Shown: positions 17,345 through 26,801, counted from the first letter of the stretch. The stretch is 64,000 nucleotides of DNA from Paraburkholderia franconis (GCF_009362735.1 NZ_WHNP01000033.1:1-64000); one strand, 5' to 3'. Notes: generated from the sequence alone by a model not told the origin. Program-made: numbers and translations.

Positions 17345-18295
17345 CTAGAACAGCAATTCGATCGAGTGAAACAGGCGGCGGCTGCCGGCATCCTGCGACC
17401 GCGCGCCTGCGTCGATCACTTCGCGCAGGCATTCGATAAAGCAGGCACCTGCAGGGCTGACGGGCACGCCGCGCCGCGATGTGATGCTCACGATGGTCTC
17501 ATCGACGATCTCGCGCAACGGCAACGCGCGCAGATTCTCTTTCGCGATGTTCACTTCGACGAGCGGCCACGGAAAGATGCTGAGGAAGTCGGTCTGCTGA
17601 AGCAGGCCCAACACGATCGCGAACGAATGCGCGAGATGGATCGTATGAGGCACCTTCATCCCCCGCTTGCGGAACAGGTTGTCGGCCATCGACTCCCGGC
17701 TCGCCGGGTCCCAGTTCAACACCCACTCGGCATCCTGCAGTTCATGCAGCGTACGGCACTCGCCAAGCGGATGCCCGCGTCGCGCGACCACGGCTGAATG
17801 CGTCGAAAAAAGCGGCACATTATGAAACTCCGATTGCGGCGACGCTGGCGGCGGACGGCCGATCGAAAAGTCGAGGCTGCCGTCGCGCAGACGCGGCTGC
17901 ACGACGGCCAATAACCCTTCGAAGAATTCGAGTTGCACATCGGGCATCTTCTGCTTGAATCGGTTGACCGTCTGCGGCAGAAACGTCAGCGCAAGCCACG
18001 GCGTCACGCCGACCGACAGCTTGCCCGCGGCCGCACCGCGCATCGCTTCCAGTTCCGCTTCCGCGCGCGCCAGTTGCCCGAGCACGAGCCGCGCGTGCAC
18101 GACGAGCGCACGCCCGTATTCAGTGAACGCGACGCCGGATGCGCCACGAATCACAAGCGGCGCGCGCAAATCGGCTTCGAGTTCGCGCACTGACTTGGTG
18201 ACGGCAGCGGGCGACAGGCCCAACTGACGTGCCGCGGCACGGATGCTCCCCGTTTCGGCGATCGCGGCGAGCGTGGTGAGTTGATGCAGTTTCAT
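17345..18295 (-). CDS. LysR-family transcriptional regulator
   Basis: This 316-residue protein has an N-terminal winged helix-turn-helix (residues 1-60; ETGSIRAAARQLGLSPAAVT) and a periplasmic-binding-like effector domain from about residue 90 (GKLSVGVTPWLALTFLP). It is transcribed divergently from the M20 amidohydrolase at 18421 with a 125-base shared promoter region, so it probably controls that gene and the following MFS carrier. The effector is unknown; an N-acyl amino acid or its product would fit. Confidence 0.9.
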   Translation of the reverse strand: MKLHQLTTLAAIAETGSIRAAARQLGLSPAAVTKSVRELEADLRAPLVIRGASGVAFTEYGRALVVHARLVLGQLARAEAELEAMRGAAAGKLSVGVTPWLALTFLPQTVNRFKQKMPDVQLEFFEGLLAVVQPRLRDGSLDFSIGRPPPASPQSEFHNVPLFSTHSAVVARRGHPLGECRTLHELQDAEWVLNWDPASRESMADNLFRKRGMKVPHTIHLAHSFAIVLGLLQQTDFLSIFPWPLVEVNIAKENLRALPLREIVDETIVSITSRRGVPVSPAGACFIECLREVIDAGARSQDAGSRRLFHSIELLF

Positions 18296-18420
18296 TTGTC
18301 GGTTGCAGGCAGTGTGGCATCACAAGTGGCAACTGTTGGTTGTCACCGTAACCGTTTCCCGTCTGCCCGTCAAAAAAGCAGTTGGCTATGCTGGTCTCAC
18401 ATTACCAAGGAGACAGCAGC

Positions 18421-19593
18421 GTGAATACGATGGTCATCCCCGCCGGCATTGCCGGTCTCGAAGAAGAAATGATTGCCTTGCGCCGCCAGATTCACGCGCA
18501 TCCCGAGCTGGCTTACGAGGAGCACGTCACGGGCGATCTGGTTGCCGCGAAGCTCACCGAATGGGGCTACACCGTGACGCGCGGGCTCGGCAAAACGGGC
18601 GTTGTCGGGCAACTGAAAGTCGGCAGCGGTGAGCGCAAGCTGGGCCTGCGCGCCGACATGGACGCACTCCCCATCCACGAGCAGACCGGCCTGCCATACG
18701 CGAGCAAGCTGCCCGGCAAAATGCACGCATGCGGCCACGACGGCCATACGGCGATGCTGCTCGCCGCGGCGAAGCACCTCGCACAGGATCGCTCGTTCGA
18801 CGGCACGCTGAACGTGATCTTCCAGCCCGCCGAAGAAGGCCTCGCGGGTGCAAAGAAAATGATCGAAGATGGCCTCTTCAGCAAATTCCCGTGCGACGCC
18901 GTGTTCGCGATGCACAACATGCCTGGTCATCCGACGGGCAAGTTCGGCTTTTTACCGGGGCCTTTCATGGCGTCGTCGGATACCGTCATCGTCAAAGTGA
19001 CCGGGCGTGGCGGTCATGGAGCGGTGCCGCACAGGGCCGTCGATCCCGTCGTCGTGTGTTCGCAGATCGTGCTGGCGCTGCAAACCATCGTGTCGCGCAA
19101 CGTTGCGCCGCTCGACATGGCGATCATCACCGTCGGCGCAATTCACGCAGGCGAAGCGCCGAACGTGATTCCCGAAACGGCGGAGATGCGTCTCTCCGTG
19201 CGCGCGCTGAAGCCTGACGTACGCGGCTATCTGGAGACGCGCATTCAGGAAGTCGTTCACGGACAGGCGTCCGTGTATAACGCGCGCGCCGAGATCGACT
19301 ATCAGCGCCGTTACCCGGTGCTCGTCAACGATGCGCTGATGACCGCCTTCGCAACGCAGGTGGCGCGCGAGTGGGTCGGCAACGATGGACTGATCGACAA
19401 CATGCAGCCGTTAACGGGCAGCGAAGATTTCGCGTTCATGCTCGAGCAATGCGCGGGTGCGTATCTGATCATCGGCAACGGGGACGGCGAAGGCGGCTGC
19501 ATGGTCCACAACCCCGGCTACGACTTCAACGACGATTGCCTCGCGACGGGCGCCGCCTACTGGGTGCGTCTTGTGCAGGCGTTTCTGGCCTGA
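18421..19593 (+). CDS. M20-family amidohydrolase (N-acyl amino acid/hippurate hydrolase-like)
   Basis: This 390-residue metallo-amidohydrolase has the metal-binding motif MHACGHDGHTAM (about residues 98-109), the catalytic Glu pair FQPAEEG, an H in VTGRGGHGAVPH and the C-terminal PLTGSEDFAFM ligand region. Typical substrates are N-acetylated or N-benzoylated amino acids. The start is GTG 18421 with AAGGAG 9 bases upstream. It is 18 bases upstream of an MFS carrier, so uptake and hydrolysis of an acylated amino acid is likely. A fragment of a second family member lies at 22711-23028. Confidence 0.9.
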   Translation: MNTMVIPAGIAGLEEEMIALRRQIHAHPELAYEEHVTGDLVAAKLTEWGYTVTRGLGKTGVVGQLKVGSGERKLGLRADMDALPIHEQTGLPYASKLPGKMHACGHDGHTAMLLAAAKHLAQDRSFDGTLNVIFQPAEEGLAGAKKMIEDGLFSKFPCDAVFAMHNMPGHPTGKFGFLPGPFMASSDTVIVKVTGRGGHGAVPHRAVDPVVVCSQIVLALQTIVSRNVAPLDMAIITVGAIHAGEAPNVIPETAEMRLSVRALKPDVRGYLETRIQEVVHGQASVYNARAEIDYQRRYPVLVNDALMTAFATQVAREWVGNDGLIDNMQPLTGSEDFAFMLEQCAGAYLIIGNGDGEGGCMVHNPGYDFNDDCLATGAAYWVRLVQAFLA

Positions 19594-19611
19594 CGCGTTC
19601 GGGAGACGGAC

Positions 19612-20961
19612 ATGACATACACCGCCGCATCGGCTTCCACGCCAAACAGCAACGCGTCGACGAGCGACGCTCAACCGCAGCACGTGAGCCACGCGAAAGC
19701 GATTGCCGCAATCACGCTCGGCAACGGCCTCGAATTTTTTGACTTCACGATTTATAGCTTCTTCGCGACGATTATCGGCAAGCTGTATTTCCCCGTCGAA
19801 GGGCAGCTTGCACAACTGATGCTCGCGGTCGGCACGTTCGGCGTCGGTTTCATCATGCGGCCCGTGGGCGGCGTGCTGCTCGGCGCGTATGCTGACCGGG
19901 CGGGGCGCAAGGCAGCGATGAGTCTCACGCTCTGGCTGATGACGCTCGGCTCCGCGATCATCGCCTTCGCGCCGACGTATGCATCGATCGGATTCGCAGC
20001 GCCTGCGCTCGTGATCCTCGCGCGGCTGGTTCAAGGCTTCGCGTTGGGCGGTGAGATCGGCGCATCGACGTCGCTGTTGATGGAATATGGCAGCGACCGC
20101 ACGCGCGGTTTCTACGGCAGCTGGCAGTTCGTGAGCCAGGGCTTGAACACGGTGGTGGGCTCGCTGCTGGGCGTCGCGCTTGCGGCGATGCTGTCGACGC
20201 ATGCGCTGGAAAGCTGGGGCTGGCGCGTGCCGTTCGTGATCGGCATGGCGATGGGGCCGATTGGCGTGTACATCCGGCGGCATCTCGACGAAACACTGCC
20301 GCTGCCTGCATCGCCCGAAGATACACCGGCCATCGAGGCATCGGCGGTGACGCGGCCCGTGCGGGAGATCTTCGGCACGCATCTGGGCGTGATCGCGACG
20401 GGCGTCGTGACGACGATCGGCGGCACGGCGGCAAATTACATCGTGCTGTTCTATCTGTCGACGTACGCGATCAAGATCCTGCATCTGCCGATGTCGCTCG
20501 CGTTGTGGGCGTCGTGGACGGCGGCGTTCGTCACGGTGATCTGCTCGCCGTTTGCTGGCTCGCTGTCGGACCGCTATGGACGAAAGCGCGTGCTGTGGGT
20601 CTCGCGCGCGTTGCTGATTGCGGCGGTGTACCCCGCGTTCATCGTCATCAATGCCGTGCCCACCGTCCCAGTGTTACTGGCTGTGGTTGCCGCGCTGGGC
20701 GTTCTCGTTGCATTCACGGCGGTGCCCAATATCGTCATGCTGCCTGAGATGTTTCCGCGTGCGATTCGCGCGACTGGGATGTCGATTGTCTATTGCCTCG
20801 GCGTGTCGATCTTCGGCGGCTTCGCACAATTCTTCGCGACATGGCTGATTCAACTTTCGGGCAATACGCTGGCACCCGCGTGGTATCTGATCGGTTGCGG
20901 GCTGGTTTCGCTGCTGCCCTTGCCGTTTATTCGCGAGACGGCGGGCCGTCCGATCGACTAA
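19612..20961 (+). CDS. MFS transporter, MHS (metabolite:H+ symporter) family
   Basis: This 449-residue inner-membrane carrier has about 12 hydrophobic segments. Its MHS features are GNGLEFFDFTIYSFFAT in helix 1, GAYADRAGRKAAM in loop 2-3 and LSDRYGRKRVLW in the second half. An odd Ser/Thr-rich cytoplasmic N-terminus (residues 1-22) precedes helix 1. GGGAGA is about 7 bases before ATG 19612. It forms an operon with the M20 amidohydrolase (18-base gap) and probably imports its substrate. Confidence 0.9.
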   Translation: MTYTAASASTPNSNASTSDAQPQHVSHAKAIAAITLGNGLEFFDFTIYSFFATIIGKLYFPVEGQLAQLMLAVGTFGVGFIMRPVGGVLLGAYADRAGRKAAMSLTLWLMTLGSAIIAFAPTYASIGFAAPALVILARLVQGFALGGEIGASTSLLMEYGSDRTRGFYGSWQFVSQGLNTVVGSLLGVALAAMLSTHALESWGWRVPFVIGMAMGPIGVYIRRHLDETLPLPASPEDTPAIEASAVTRPVREIFGTHLGVIATGVVTTIGGTAANYIVLFYLSTYAIKILHLPMSLALWASWTAAFVTVICSPFAGSLSDRYGRKRVLWVSRALLIAAVYPAFIVINAVPTVPVLLAVVAALGVLVAFTAVPNIVMLPEMFPRAIRATGMSIVYCLGVSIFGGFAQFFATWLIQLSGNTLAPAWYLIGCGLVSLLPLPFIRETAGRPID

Positions 20962-21347
20962 GGGAAGGGACGCCTTCTGATGTCGCGGGTTGCTCTCTCA
21001 CGCCTCGACGAGGCTCAGCCCTCCGATTGATTATCGATTTGAATGCCGGTCCATCGCGCGAGTGCAGCCCATAATCCAGTCCAATCGTGAATGAAGGTCC
21101 CGCGCGAGCGTTGCCGAATTGCCGCCGCTCACCGCCACTCACCGCCGTTGCGGGCGTTCGTCGGGCCAGGAACGACGGCAGGTCGACATATGCCCTTGAA
21201 TGGTTGGCTATCGCTATCCCGAGAGCGAGCAGCCTCCGGATAAACTACGGTTCACAAACAATCGTATGACAGACGCTGACTGATCCAGGCCGCTCGAGCG
21301 CGGCGAACTGGACGATCCTCTGACCATGAATGGAAAGGAGAAACCTC
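20962..21347. other. Intergenic between MFS and NUDIX genes
   Basis: No gene recognised. A minus-strand frame at about 20927-21142 has no ribosome site and is composed of overlapping antisense sequence. The last bases hold the NUDIX ribosome site AAAGGAG. Confidence 0.35.
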
Positions 21348-21836
21348 ATGCCGAGCCTTGAGCGAGCCCAAGCGGCTGTGCTTGTCGACTCTGTCTGGCG
21401 CATCGTGCTTCGCCTCGGATTTCCGCTCGCTCGCGCCTGGTGGCACGTTCGACGGCCTCGCCATGAGGGTGCGCTAGTAGCAATCCACGTCGGGCAGGCG
21501 CTGTTGCTCGTAAAGTCATCGTACCGCGCCGAGTGGGGTTTTCCGGGTGGCAGCATCCGGCCAGGTGAGACGCCCGATGCAGCGGCGCAGCGCGAAATGG
21601 AGGAGGAGATTGGTCTCTCTTCGTACCCATTGGTCCCGGCGGGCAGCGTCTGCGGCACGTGGGACGGCCGCAGAGACCGCGTGCACTACTTCGAGCTGCA
21701 CCTCGATCGCATACCCGAGTTGCAGCTCGATAATCGTGAGATTATTGCCGCGCGTCTGGCATCGCCGGAGGAGTTGCGCAGCATAGCGCTGACAGGGGCA
21801 GTCGCGGCGTTTCTCGGCAGAGATCGCTGCGGCTAG
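21348..21836 (+). CDS. NUDIX hydrolase
   Basis: 162 residues. The NUDIX box is complete (GGSIRPGETPDAAAQREMEE then EIGL, about residues 67-90), with REMEEE giving the Mg-binding glutamates. A hydrophobic helix precedes it (DSVWRIVLRLGFPLARAWW, about 14-32) and may associate with the membrane. It hydrolyses a nucleoside diphosphate-linked substrate; the particular one cannot be read from sequence. ATG 21348 has AAAGGAG 7 bases upstream. It stands alone between the MFS gene and the IS6 remnant. Confidence 0.88.
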   Translation: MPSLERAQAAVLVDSVWRIVLRLGFPLARAWWHVRRPRHEGALVAIHVGQALLLVKSSYRAEWGFPGGSIRPGETPDAAAQREMEEEIGLSSYPLVPAGSVCGTWDGRRDRVHYFELHLDRIPELQLDNREIIAARLASPEELRSIALTGAVAAFLGRDRCG

Positions 21837-21937
21837 CTGAGCCCTTTTGCGCTCGCGTTTAGCGCCGTGAATTGGGTAGTGTCGCAGTAAGGCGCTGCGG
21901 TAAGATTCGCCACCCCAACATGGTTGGCGGCCACACA

Positions 21938-22655
21938 ATGGCGAAAACGAAGAAGACGCTGCCTCCAGGCATCGGCACAGTGCTCAAGCGCCTGCACTAC
22001 CCGGTGGATGTGATTCTGCTGTGCGTGCGGTGGTACGTGGCCTACTCGCTGAGTCTGCGCAACCTCGAAGAAATGATGGCGGAACGCGGTGTTGACGTGG
22101 ACCATTCGACGGTGCACCGCTGGGTCATCAAGCTCGTGCCGCTGTTCGAAAAGGCGTTTCGCCGACACAAACGTCCGGTCGGTACCAGTTGGCGCATGGA
22201 CAAGACGTACGTCAAGGTGGGTGGCCGGTGGAAATACCTGTACCACGCGGTGGACAAGGCCGGCAACACCGTCGACTTCCTGCTGCGCGCCCGTCGTGAC
22301 AAGACCGCAGCCCGGCGTTACTTCGAGAAGGCGATCGGGCGCAACGGCGAGCCTGAGACCGTCACCATCGATAAGAGCGGCGCGAATCGGGCTGCACTCG
22401 AGGCCCTGAACGCTGAACGCTGAACGGGGAACGCCCATCCAGATCCGGCAGGTCAAGTACCTGAACAACCGGGTCGAGCAGGACCATCGCGCAATCAAAC
22501 GCATCATCAGGCCGATGATGGGCTTCAAGGATTTTCGCTGCGCGCGCATCATCCTGTCCGGCATCGAGGTCATGCATATGATTCGCAAGGAGCAGATGAA
22601 AGATGACGGCATTGCCCGAACTGTCGCCGACCAGTTCTATTCTCTGGTGATGTAA
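21938..22655 (+). pseudogene. IS6-family (IS26-like) transposase, frameshifted
   Basis: The protein shows the IS6 DDE integrase core: first Asp in MDKTYVKVGGRWKYLYHAVD, second Asp in TIDKSGAN, and Glu in NNRVEQDHRAIKRI followed by GFKDFRCA. The reading frame breaks between the second Asp and the Glu because three copies of CTGAACG stand at 22406-22426 where two would keep the frame. The C-terminal part is intact in the next frame down to TAA 22653-22655. The start ATG is 21938. Terminal inverted repeats could not be matched with confidence; the right side runs into M20 gene remains. Confidence 0.85.
22406..22426 (+). repeat. Triple 7-bp tandem repeat CTGAACG
   Basis: CTGAACG occurs three times in a row. 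Two copies would read A-L-N-A-E-R-G-T-P across this point, as expected for IS6 transposases. The third copy adds 7 bases and shifts the frame. Confidence 0.9.
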
Positions 22656-22710
22656 GCAGTACTACTCATAGTAGCCGACGCTCGTCCTGCCATCCTTATC
22701 GCGACAAAAT

Positions 22711-23028
22711 CCGAGAATCTCCATCGAATACACCCACGGCTACCCCGTGTTAATCAACTCGGAGCGTGAAACTGCGTTGGCCCGCGAGGTCGCGGAAGAG
22801 CTGGTCGGCGTGAGCCGCGTCGTGGCATCGTTTCCCATCATTGCGGGCAGTGAGGACTTCGCTTTTTTGCTGCAGCAGAGCCCGGGCTGCTTTCTGCGTC
22901 TGGGAAACGGCTTGAATGCGCCTACGCTGCACAGTGCGCAGTACGACTACGCCGGCGAAAATCTCGTTATTGGCGCTGCATTCTGGACTCGGCTCGTAGA
23001 ACGTTTCCTCGGCTCGGACGCAACCTGA
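22711..23028 (+). pseudogene. M20-family amidohydrolase, C-terminal remnant
   Basis: The frame reads I-E-Y-T-H-G-Y-P-V-L-I-N, matching the lid/dimerisation region of the intact paralogue (YQRRYPVLVND), then IIAGSEDFAFLLQQ and GAAFWTRLVERFL to the stop at 23028. The N-terminal catalytic domain with HxCGHDGH is gone. The break coincides with the end of the IS6 remnant, which presumably caused the deletion. Confidence 0.8.
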
Positions 23029-23589
23029 GCGAACTGTATCGACTGCATGTGGGCGCACCTTCTTTCAGCCCATGTCGTTCGCTGGAACGGACGGCAGTTG
23101 CGGTTTCATTCGCCCAGCATGCGCAATTTCTCATTCGATGTGCGGGTGAGCCGATCTGAGCGGCGATCTGCCCGCCGCCTATGCGACGTTGTTACCCGCT
23201 GCGGATGTGGCGCTTCCGAAACAAACCACGCGATGTTGTATGGACAAGTTTCCAATAGGATGCGCGAATGACTTCGTCTATGACAGTTCTGCGTACCCCG
23301 TCAACATCCGTTCTCACCTGTTTTAGTGCCTGAAACAGGGCGTCTTTTGACTTCCGCATCGAGCACGTGTTGGTAATAACACCGATTGTTGGTTCCTGAG
23401 ATGTCTCGATAATTGTATATACAAGCTGCGGAACCGCCCTCGGACGTCAGTCCGGGGCATCTAAGGCTTTCGATAGGGTCGCTCGCATGCGGGATGCCGC
23501 ATCGAACATCGCTTTCGGCGACTTTCATGAAGAAGCGCGTTCGCCCAAAGCGAAGAGCGAAGAGCGAAGAGCAAACAGCTTTCGTCCAC
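23029..23589. other. Intergenic with a 7-bp tandem repeat
   Basis: No intact gene. GCGAAGA is repeated three times at 23550-23570. The rest has no recognisable domain. It separates the M20 remnant from the binding-protein remnant and is probably decayed coding sequence. Confidence 0.4.
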
Positions 23590-23658
23590 ATGGTCAAGGA
23601 TGGGACATACAAGAGGAACGAGTTGCGGTATTTCGACTTCGACGTGTGCGGCGGTTAA
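23590..23658 (+). pseudogene. C-terminal fragment of an amino-acid ABC binding protein
   Basis: The 22 codons from ATG 23590 read M-V-K-D-G-T-Y-K-R-N-E-L-R-Y-F-D-F-D-V and stop. They match the last residues of the intact binding protein at 26025-26801 (MIKDGTYKKIEARYFAFDV) nearly position by position. No upstream domain survives. Confidence 0.7.
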
Positions 23659-23745
23659 CTGCTGTCGCATTCACTCGCATCAACACAGGGGCACAGGCTG
23701 CGCGGACGCGCGGCGTGCGCTCCCTGTCACCAGGGACATCCTTCC

Positions 23746-24435
23746 ATGCTTTTTCAAGGCTTCGGCCCGCTGCTGCTGGCGGGCACGCTCGAAACTCTCA
23801 AGCTCGCGGTTCTTTCGCTCACTGCGGCCTTTCTGCTGGGCCTCGCCGGCGCCGCGGCGAAGCTCTCGCGCAATCGCATGCTCGCGCGCCTCGGCGCGAT
23901 GTACACGACGCTGATTCGCGCGGTACCCGACCTTGTGCTGATGCTGCTGCTGTTCTACAGCATTCAGATCTGGCTCAACGACGTGACTGACATGCTCGCC
24001 ATGGACCAGATCGACATTGATCCGTTTGTGGCGGGCGTCATCACGCTCGGCTTTATCTACGGCGCGTACTTCACCGAAACCTTTCGCGGTGCCTTTCTGG
24101 CCGTTCCCCGCGGGCAAATCGAGGCTGGCTTCGCATACGGCATGAACTCTACGCGCGTGTTCGTGCGCATTCTGTTCCCGCAGATGATGCGCTTCGCGCT
24201 GCCGGGCATCGCCAACAACTGGCAGGTGCTCGTGAAGGCGACTGCGCTCGTTTCGATCATCGGTCTCGCCGACGTTGTGAAAGCCGCTCAGGACGCGGGC
24301 AAAGCGACACAGGCATTTTTCTTTTTCACGCTCGCAACCGGTGCAATCTATCTCGTGATCACCACCGTTTCCAACCTGGCATTGCACCACCTCGAAAAGC
24401 GCTATTCGATCGGTGTGCGGAGGGCTGCGCTGTGA
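23746..24435 (+). CDS. Polar amino acid ABC transporter permease (HisQ type)
   Basis: This 229-residue inner-membrane protein has five hydrophobic segments and the HisMQ signature: TLKLAVLSLTAAFLLG near the N-terminus, the cytoplasmic EAA loop YFTETFRGAFLAVPRGQIEA, and AYGMNSTRVFVRILFPQMMR that contacts the ATPase. The stop overlaps the start of the second permease by 4 bases. It is first in the four-gene cassette permease-permease-ATPase-binding protein. Confidence 0.92.
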   Translation: MLFQGFGPLLLAGTLETLKLAVLSLTAAFLLGLAGAAAKLSRNRMLARLGAMYTTLIRAVPDLVLMLLLFYSIQIWLNDVTDMLAMDQIDIDPFVAGVITLGFIYGAYFTETFRGAFLAVPRGQIEAGFAYGMNSTRVFVRILFPQMMRFALPGIANNWQVLVKATALVSIIGLADVVKAAQDAGKATQAFFFFTLATGAIYLVITTVSNLALHHLEKRYSIGVRRAAL

Positions 24436-25145
24436 TCGAACTCATTCACCAATACTGGCCGAACTATCTTTACAGTGACGGCTTCAACTACAGCGGCCTC
24501 GTCATCACACTTTGGCTGCTGGTCGTTTCGATCGCACTCGGCTTTCTGCTCGCCGTGCCGCTCGCCATCGCGCGCGCGTCGCGCAACCCTTTTCTTTCGC
24601 GACCGGTCTGGCTCTACACCTATGTGTTTCGCGGCACGCCGCTCTACGTCCAGTTGCTGCTTTGTTACACGGGCATCTACAGCCTGCACTTCATCCATTC
24701 TCACGAATGGCTCGGAGCGTTCTTTCGCAGCGCGATGAACTGCACGCTGCTGGCTTTCACGCTGAACGAATGCGCCTACGCCACCGAGATCTTTGCCGGC
24801 GCGATCAGGGAGACCTCGCACAGCGAGATCGAAGCCGCCCGTGCTTATGGCATGTCGAATTACAAGCTCTATTCGCGCATCATCCTGCCCTCCGCATTGC
24901 GGCGTGCGTTGCCCGCCTACAGCAATGAAGTAATCCTGATGCTGCACGCCACGACGCTGGCCTTCACCGCGACCGTACCCGACATCCTGAAAGTGGCACG
25001 CGACGCGAATTCGGCCACCTATATGACGTTCCAGGCATACGGCATCGCAGCCGCTTTGTATGCGTCTATCGTGTTCGCCCTGATCTGGGTATTTCGCCGC
25101 ATGGAAATGCGAATGCTGGCTTACCTGAAACCTCAAGGGCACTGA
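24432..25145 (+). CDS. Polar amino acid ABC transporter permease (HisM type)
   Basis: 237 residues. It has a longer N-terminus before helix 1 than the first permease, the EAA loop ATEIFAGAIRETSHSEIEAA and AYGMSNYKLYSRIILPSALR, as expected for the HisM partner of an arginine/ornithine/histidine-type importer. It overlaps the preceding permease by 4 bases (ATGA type) and is followed by the ATPase after 31 bases. Confidence 0.92.
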   Translation: MIELIHQYWPNYLYSDGFNYSGLVITLWLLVVSIALGFLLAVPLAIARASRNPFLSRPVWLYTYVFRGTPLYVQLLLCYTGIYSLHFIHSHEWLGAFFRSAMNCTLLAFTLNECAYATEIFAGAIRETSHSEIEAARAYGMSNYKLYSRIILPSALRRALPAYSNEVILMLHATTLAFTATVPDILKVARDANSATYMTFQAYGIAAALYASIVFALIWVFRRMEMRMLAYLKPQGH

Positions 25146-25176
25146 ACCCGTCCAGCCCTGATGGAGAGCATTGAGA

Positions 25177-25944
25177 ATGTACAAGCTGACTGTCGACGAT
25201 CTGCACAAGAAGTTTGGAGAGAACGAGGTCTTGAAGGGGGTATCGCTCAAGGCGAAAGCCGGTGATGTGATCAGCCTGATTGGTTCTAGCGGCTCGGGAA
25301 AGAGCACGTTCCTGCGTTGCATTAACTTCCTCGAATTGCCGTGCTCCGGGCGCATCACGCTGAACCGCGAGGAAATCCGCACCACGACTAACGGCAGAGG
25401 CGGGCTGCGCGTGAGTGACCCGAAGCAACTGCGGATGATGCGCACGCGTCTGTCGATGGTCTTCCAGCATTTCAACCTGTGGGCTCACATGACCGTGCTC
25501 GAGAACATCATCGAAGCACCCGTGAGCGTGCTGGGATTGAGCCGCAGCGACGCGCAAGCGCGCGCCCGAAAGTACCTCGACAAAGTGGGGCTTTCGGCCG
25601 ATGTCGAGCAGAAGTATCCGTCGCATCTGTCCGGTGGCCAGCAGCAGCGCGTGGCGATCGCCCGCGCGCTGGCGATGGAACCGGAAGTCATGCTGTTCGA
25701 CGAACCGACCTCCGCGCTCGATCCCGAACTCGTCGGCGAGGTGCTGAGAGTGATGCAGGCGCTCGCAGAAGAAGGCCGCACGATGATCGTCGTGACGCAT
25801 GAAATGGGCTTCGCGCGGAATGTTTCGAATCACGTTGTCTTCCTGCACAAGGGCAAGATCGAGGAGCAAGGCGACCCGCGTGAAGTGCTGACCGCACCGC
25901 ACAGCGAGCGGCTGCAGCAGTTTCTGGCAGGACGGCTGAAGTAA
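25177..25944 (+). CDS. Amino acid ABC transporter ATP-binding protein (HisP type)
   Basis: This 255-residue ATPase has Walker A GSSGSGKSTF, the Q-loop region MVFQHFNLWAHMTVLENI, signature LSGGQQQR, Walker B VMLFDEPTSALDPEL and the H-loop VVTHEMGFA. The insert between the A-loop and Q-loop (TNGRGGLRVSDPKQL) is typical of HisP/GlnQ relatives. ATG 25177 is 10 bases after GGAG; TTG 25171 is an alternative. Confidence 0.93.
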   Translation: MYKLTVDDLHKKFGENEVLKGVSLKAKAGDVISLIGSSGSGKSTFLRCINFLELPCSGRITLNREEIRTTTNGRGGLRVSDPKQLRMMRTRLSMVFQHFNLWAHMTVLENIIEAPVSVLGLSRSDAQARARKYLDKVGLSADVEQKYPSHLSGGQQQRVAIARALAMEPEVMLFDEPTSALDPELVGEVLRVMQALAEEGRTMIVVTHEMGFARNVSNHVVFLHKGKIEEQGDPREVLTAPHSERLQQFLAGRLK

Positions 25945-26024
25945 GCCCATTCGATGCACTTCGTGCTCGAAATTTCCCGGCATCTCCATCAATCCAACTT
26001 TCACAACCTTTGGAATTCACATCA

Positions 26025-26801
26025 ATGAAGAAGTTTGCTCTGTTCATGGCGACCCTGGCGATCGCAACCTCCGCCTGCGCGAAGGACTGGTCCGCCGTCC
26101 GGTTCGGTGTCGATGCGAGTTACCCTCCTTTTGAATCGAAGAGTGCGAACGGCCAGCTGGTCGGCTTCGATATCGACCTGGGCAACGAGATCTGCAAGCG
26201 ACTGAATGCGAAGTGCGTGTGGGTCGAGAGTGCGTTTGACGGCATGATCCCGGCGCTGAAGGCGAAAAAGTTCGACGGCGTGCTGTCGGCGATGTCGATG
26301 ACGCCGCAGCGTGAAGCGCAGATCGCGTTCTCGGCGAGGCTGTTCCACACGCCGACTCGCCTCGTTGCGAAGAAAGGCTCGAACCTCCAGCCGGCGGCAG
26401 ATGCGCTGAAAGGAAAGGCGGTCGGTGTCGAGCAGGGCTCGATCCAGGAAACCTATGCAAAGATCAACTGGACGCCGAAGGGCGTGAATGTCATACCCTA
26501 CCAGGACCAGGACCAGGTCTATGCAGACCTGACCTCGGGCCGTCTCGACGCGGCACTGCAAGACTCCGTGCAGGCCGACATGGGCTTTCTGAAGACCGCG
26601 CGCGGCGCAGGCTTCGCGTTCGCAGGCAGCGAACTGACCGATCCGCAGGGGACGCTCGGCAGCGGCGCCGCCATCGGTCTGCGCAAGGAAGATACCGACC
26701 TGAAGGCAAAGATCGACAAGGCGATCGCGGACATGATCAAGGACGGCACCTACAAGAAAATCGAGGCCAGGTACTTCGCATTCGACGTGTACGGCACCTG
26801 A
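26025..26801 (+). CDS. Lysine/arginine/ornithine-type periplasmic binding protein
   Basis: This 258-residue protein has a signal peptide (residues 1-19, ...TSACA|KDW) and the bilobal PBP2 fold typical of HisJ/ArgT. It has VRFGVDASYPPFESKSANG at the N-terminus, LVGFDIDLGNEICKR, then SAFDGMIPALKAKKFD and the ligand-binding Arg region AMSMTPQREAQIAFS. The last gene of the cassette, it is 80 bases after the ATPase. The cassette most likely imports basic amino acids or close derivatives, such as products linked to the neighbouring M20 and M14 hydrolases. Confidence 0.9.
   Translation: MKKFALFMATLAIATSACAKDWSAVRFGVDASYPPFESKSANGQLVGFDIDLGNEICKRLNAKCVWVESAFDGMIPALKAKKFDGVLSAMSMTPQREAQIAFSARLFHTPTRLVAKKGSNLQPAADALKGKAVGVEQGSIQETYAKINWTPKGVNVIPYQDQDQVYADLTSGRLDAALQDSVQADMGFLKTARGAGFAFAGSELTDPQGTLGSGAAIGLRKEDTDLKAKIDKAIADMIKDGTYKKIEARYFAFDVYGT

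Noticed and set aside
18345..18375. A sixth SigF-type promoter in the LysR/M20 intergenic region
   Set aside because: GTAACC is present but no CGA follows at 15-17 bases.
19411..20484. Minus-strand open frame of 357 codons
   Set aside because: It mirrors the M20 and MFS genes; composition is Arg/His-rich with no family similarity.
21868..22690. Complete IS6 element with terminal repeats
   Set aside because: The left edge (GGGTAGTGTCGCAG) and the right edge do not match well enough as inverted repeats, and no target duplication could be seen; only the transposase remnant is called.
22406..23572. 7-bp tandem repeats as a possible CRISPR or satellite
   Set aside because: Only three units each, no spacers, and one set is simply in a transposase codon stretch.
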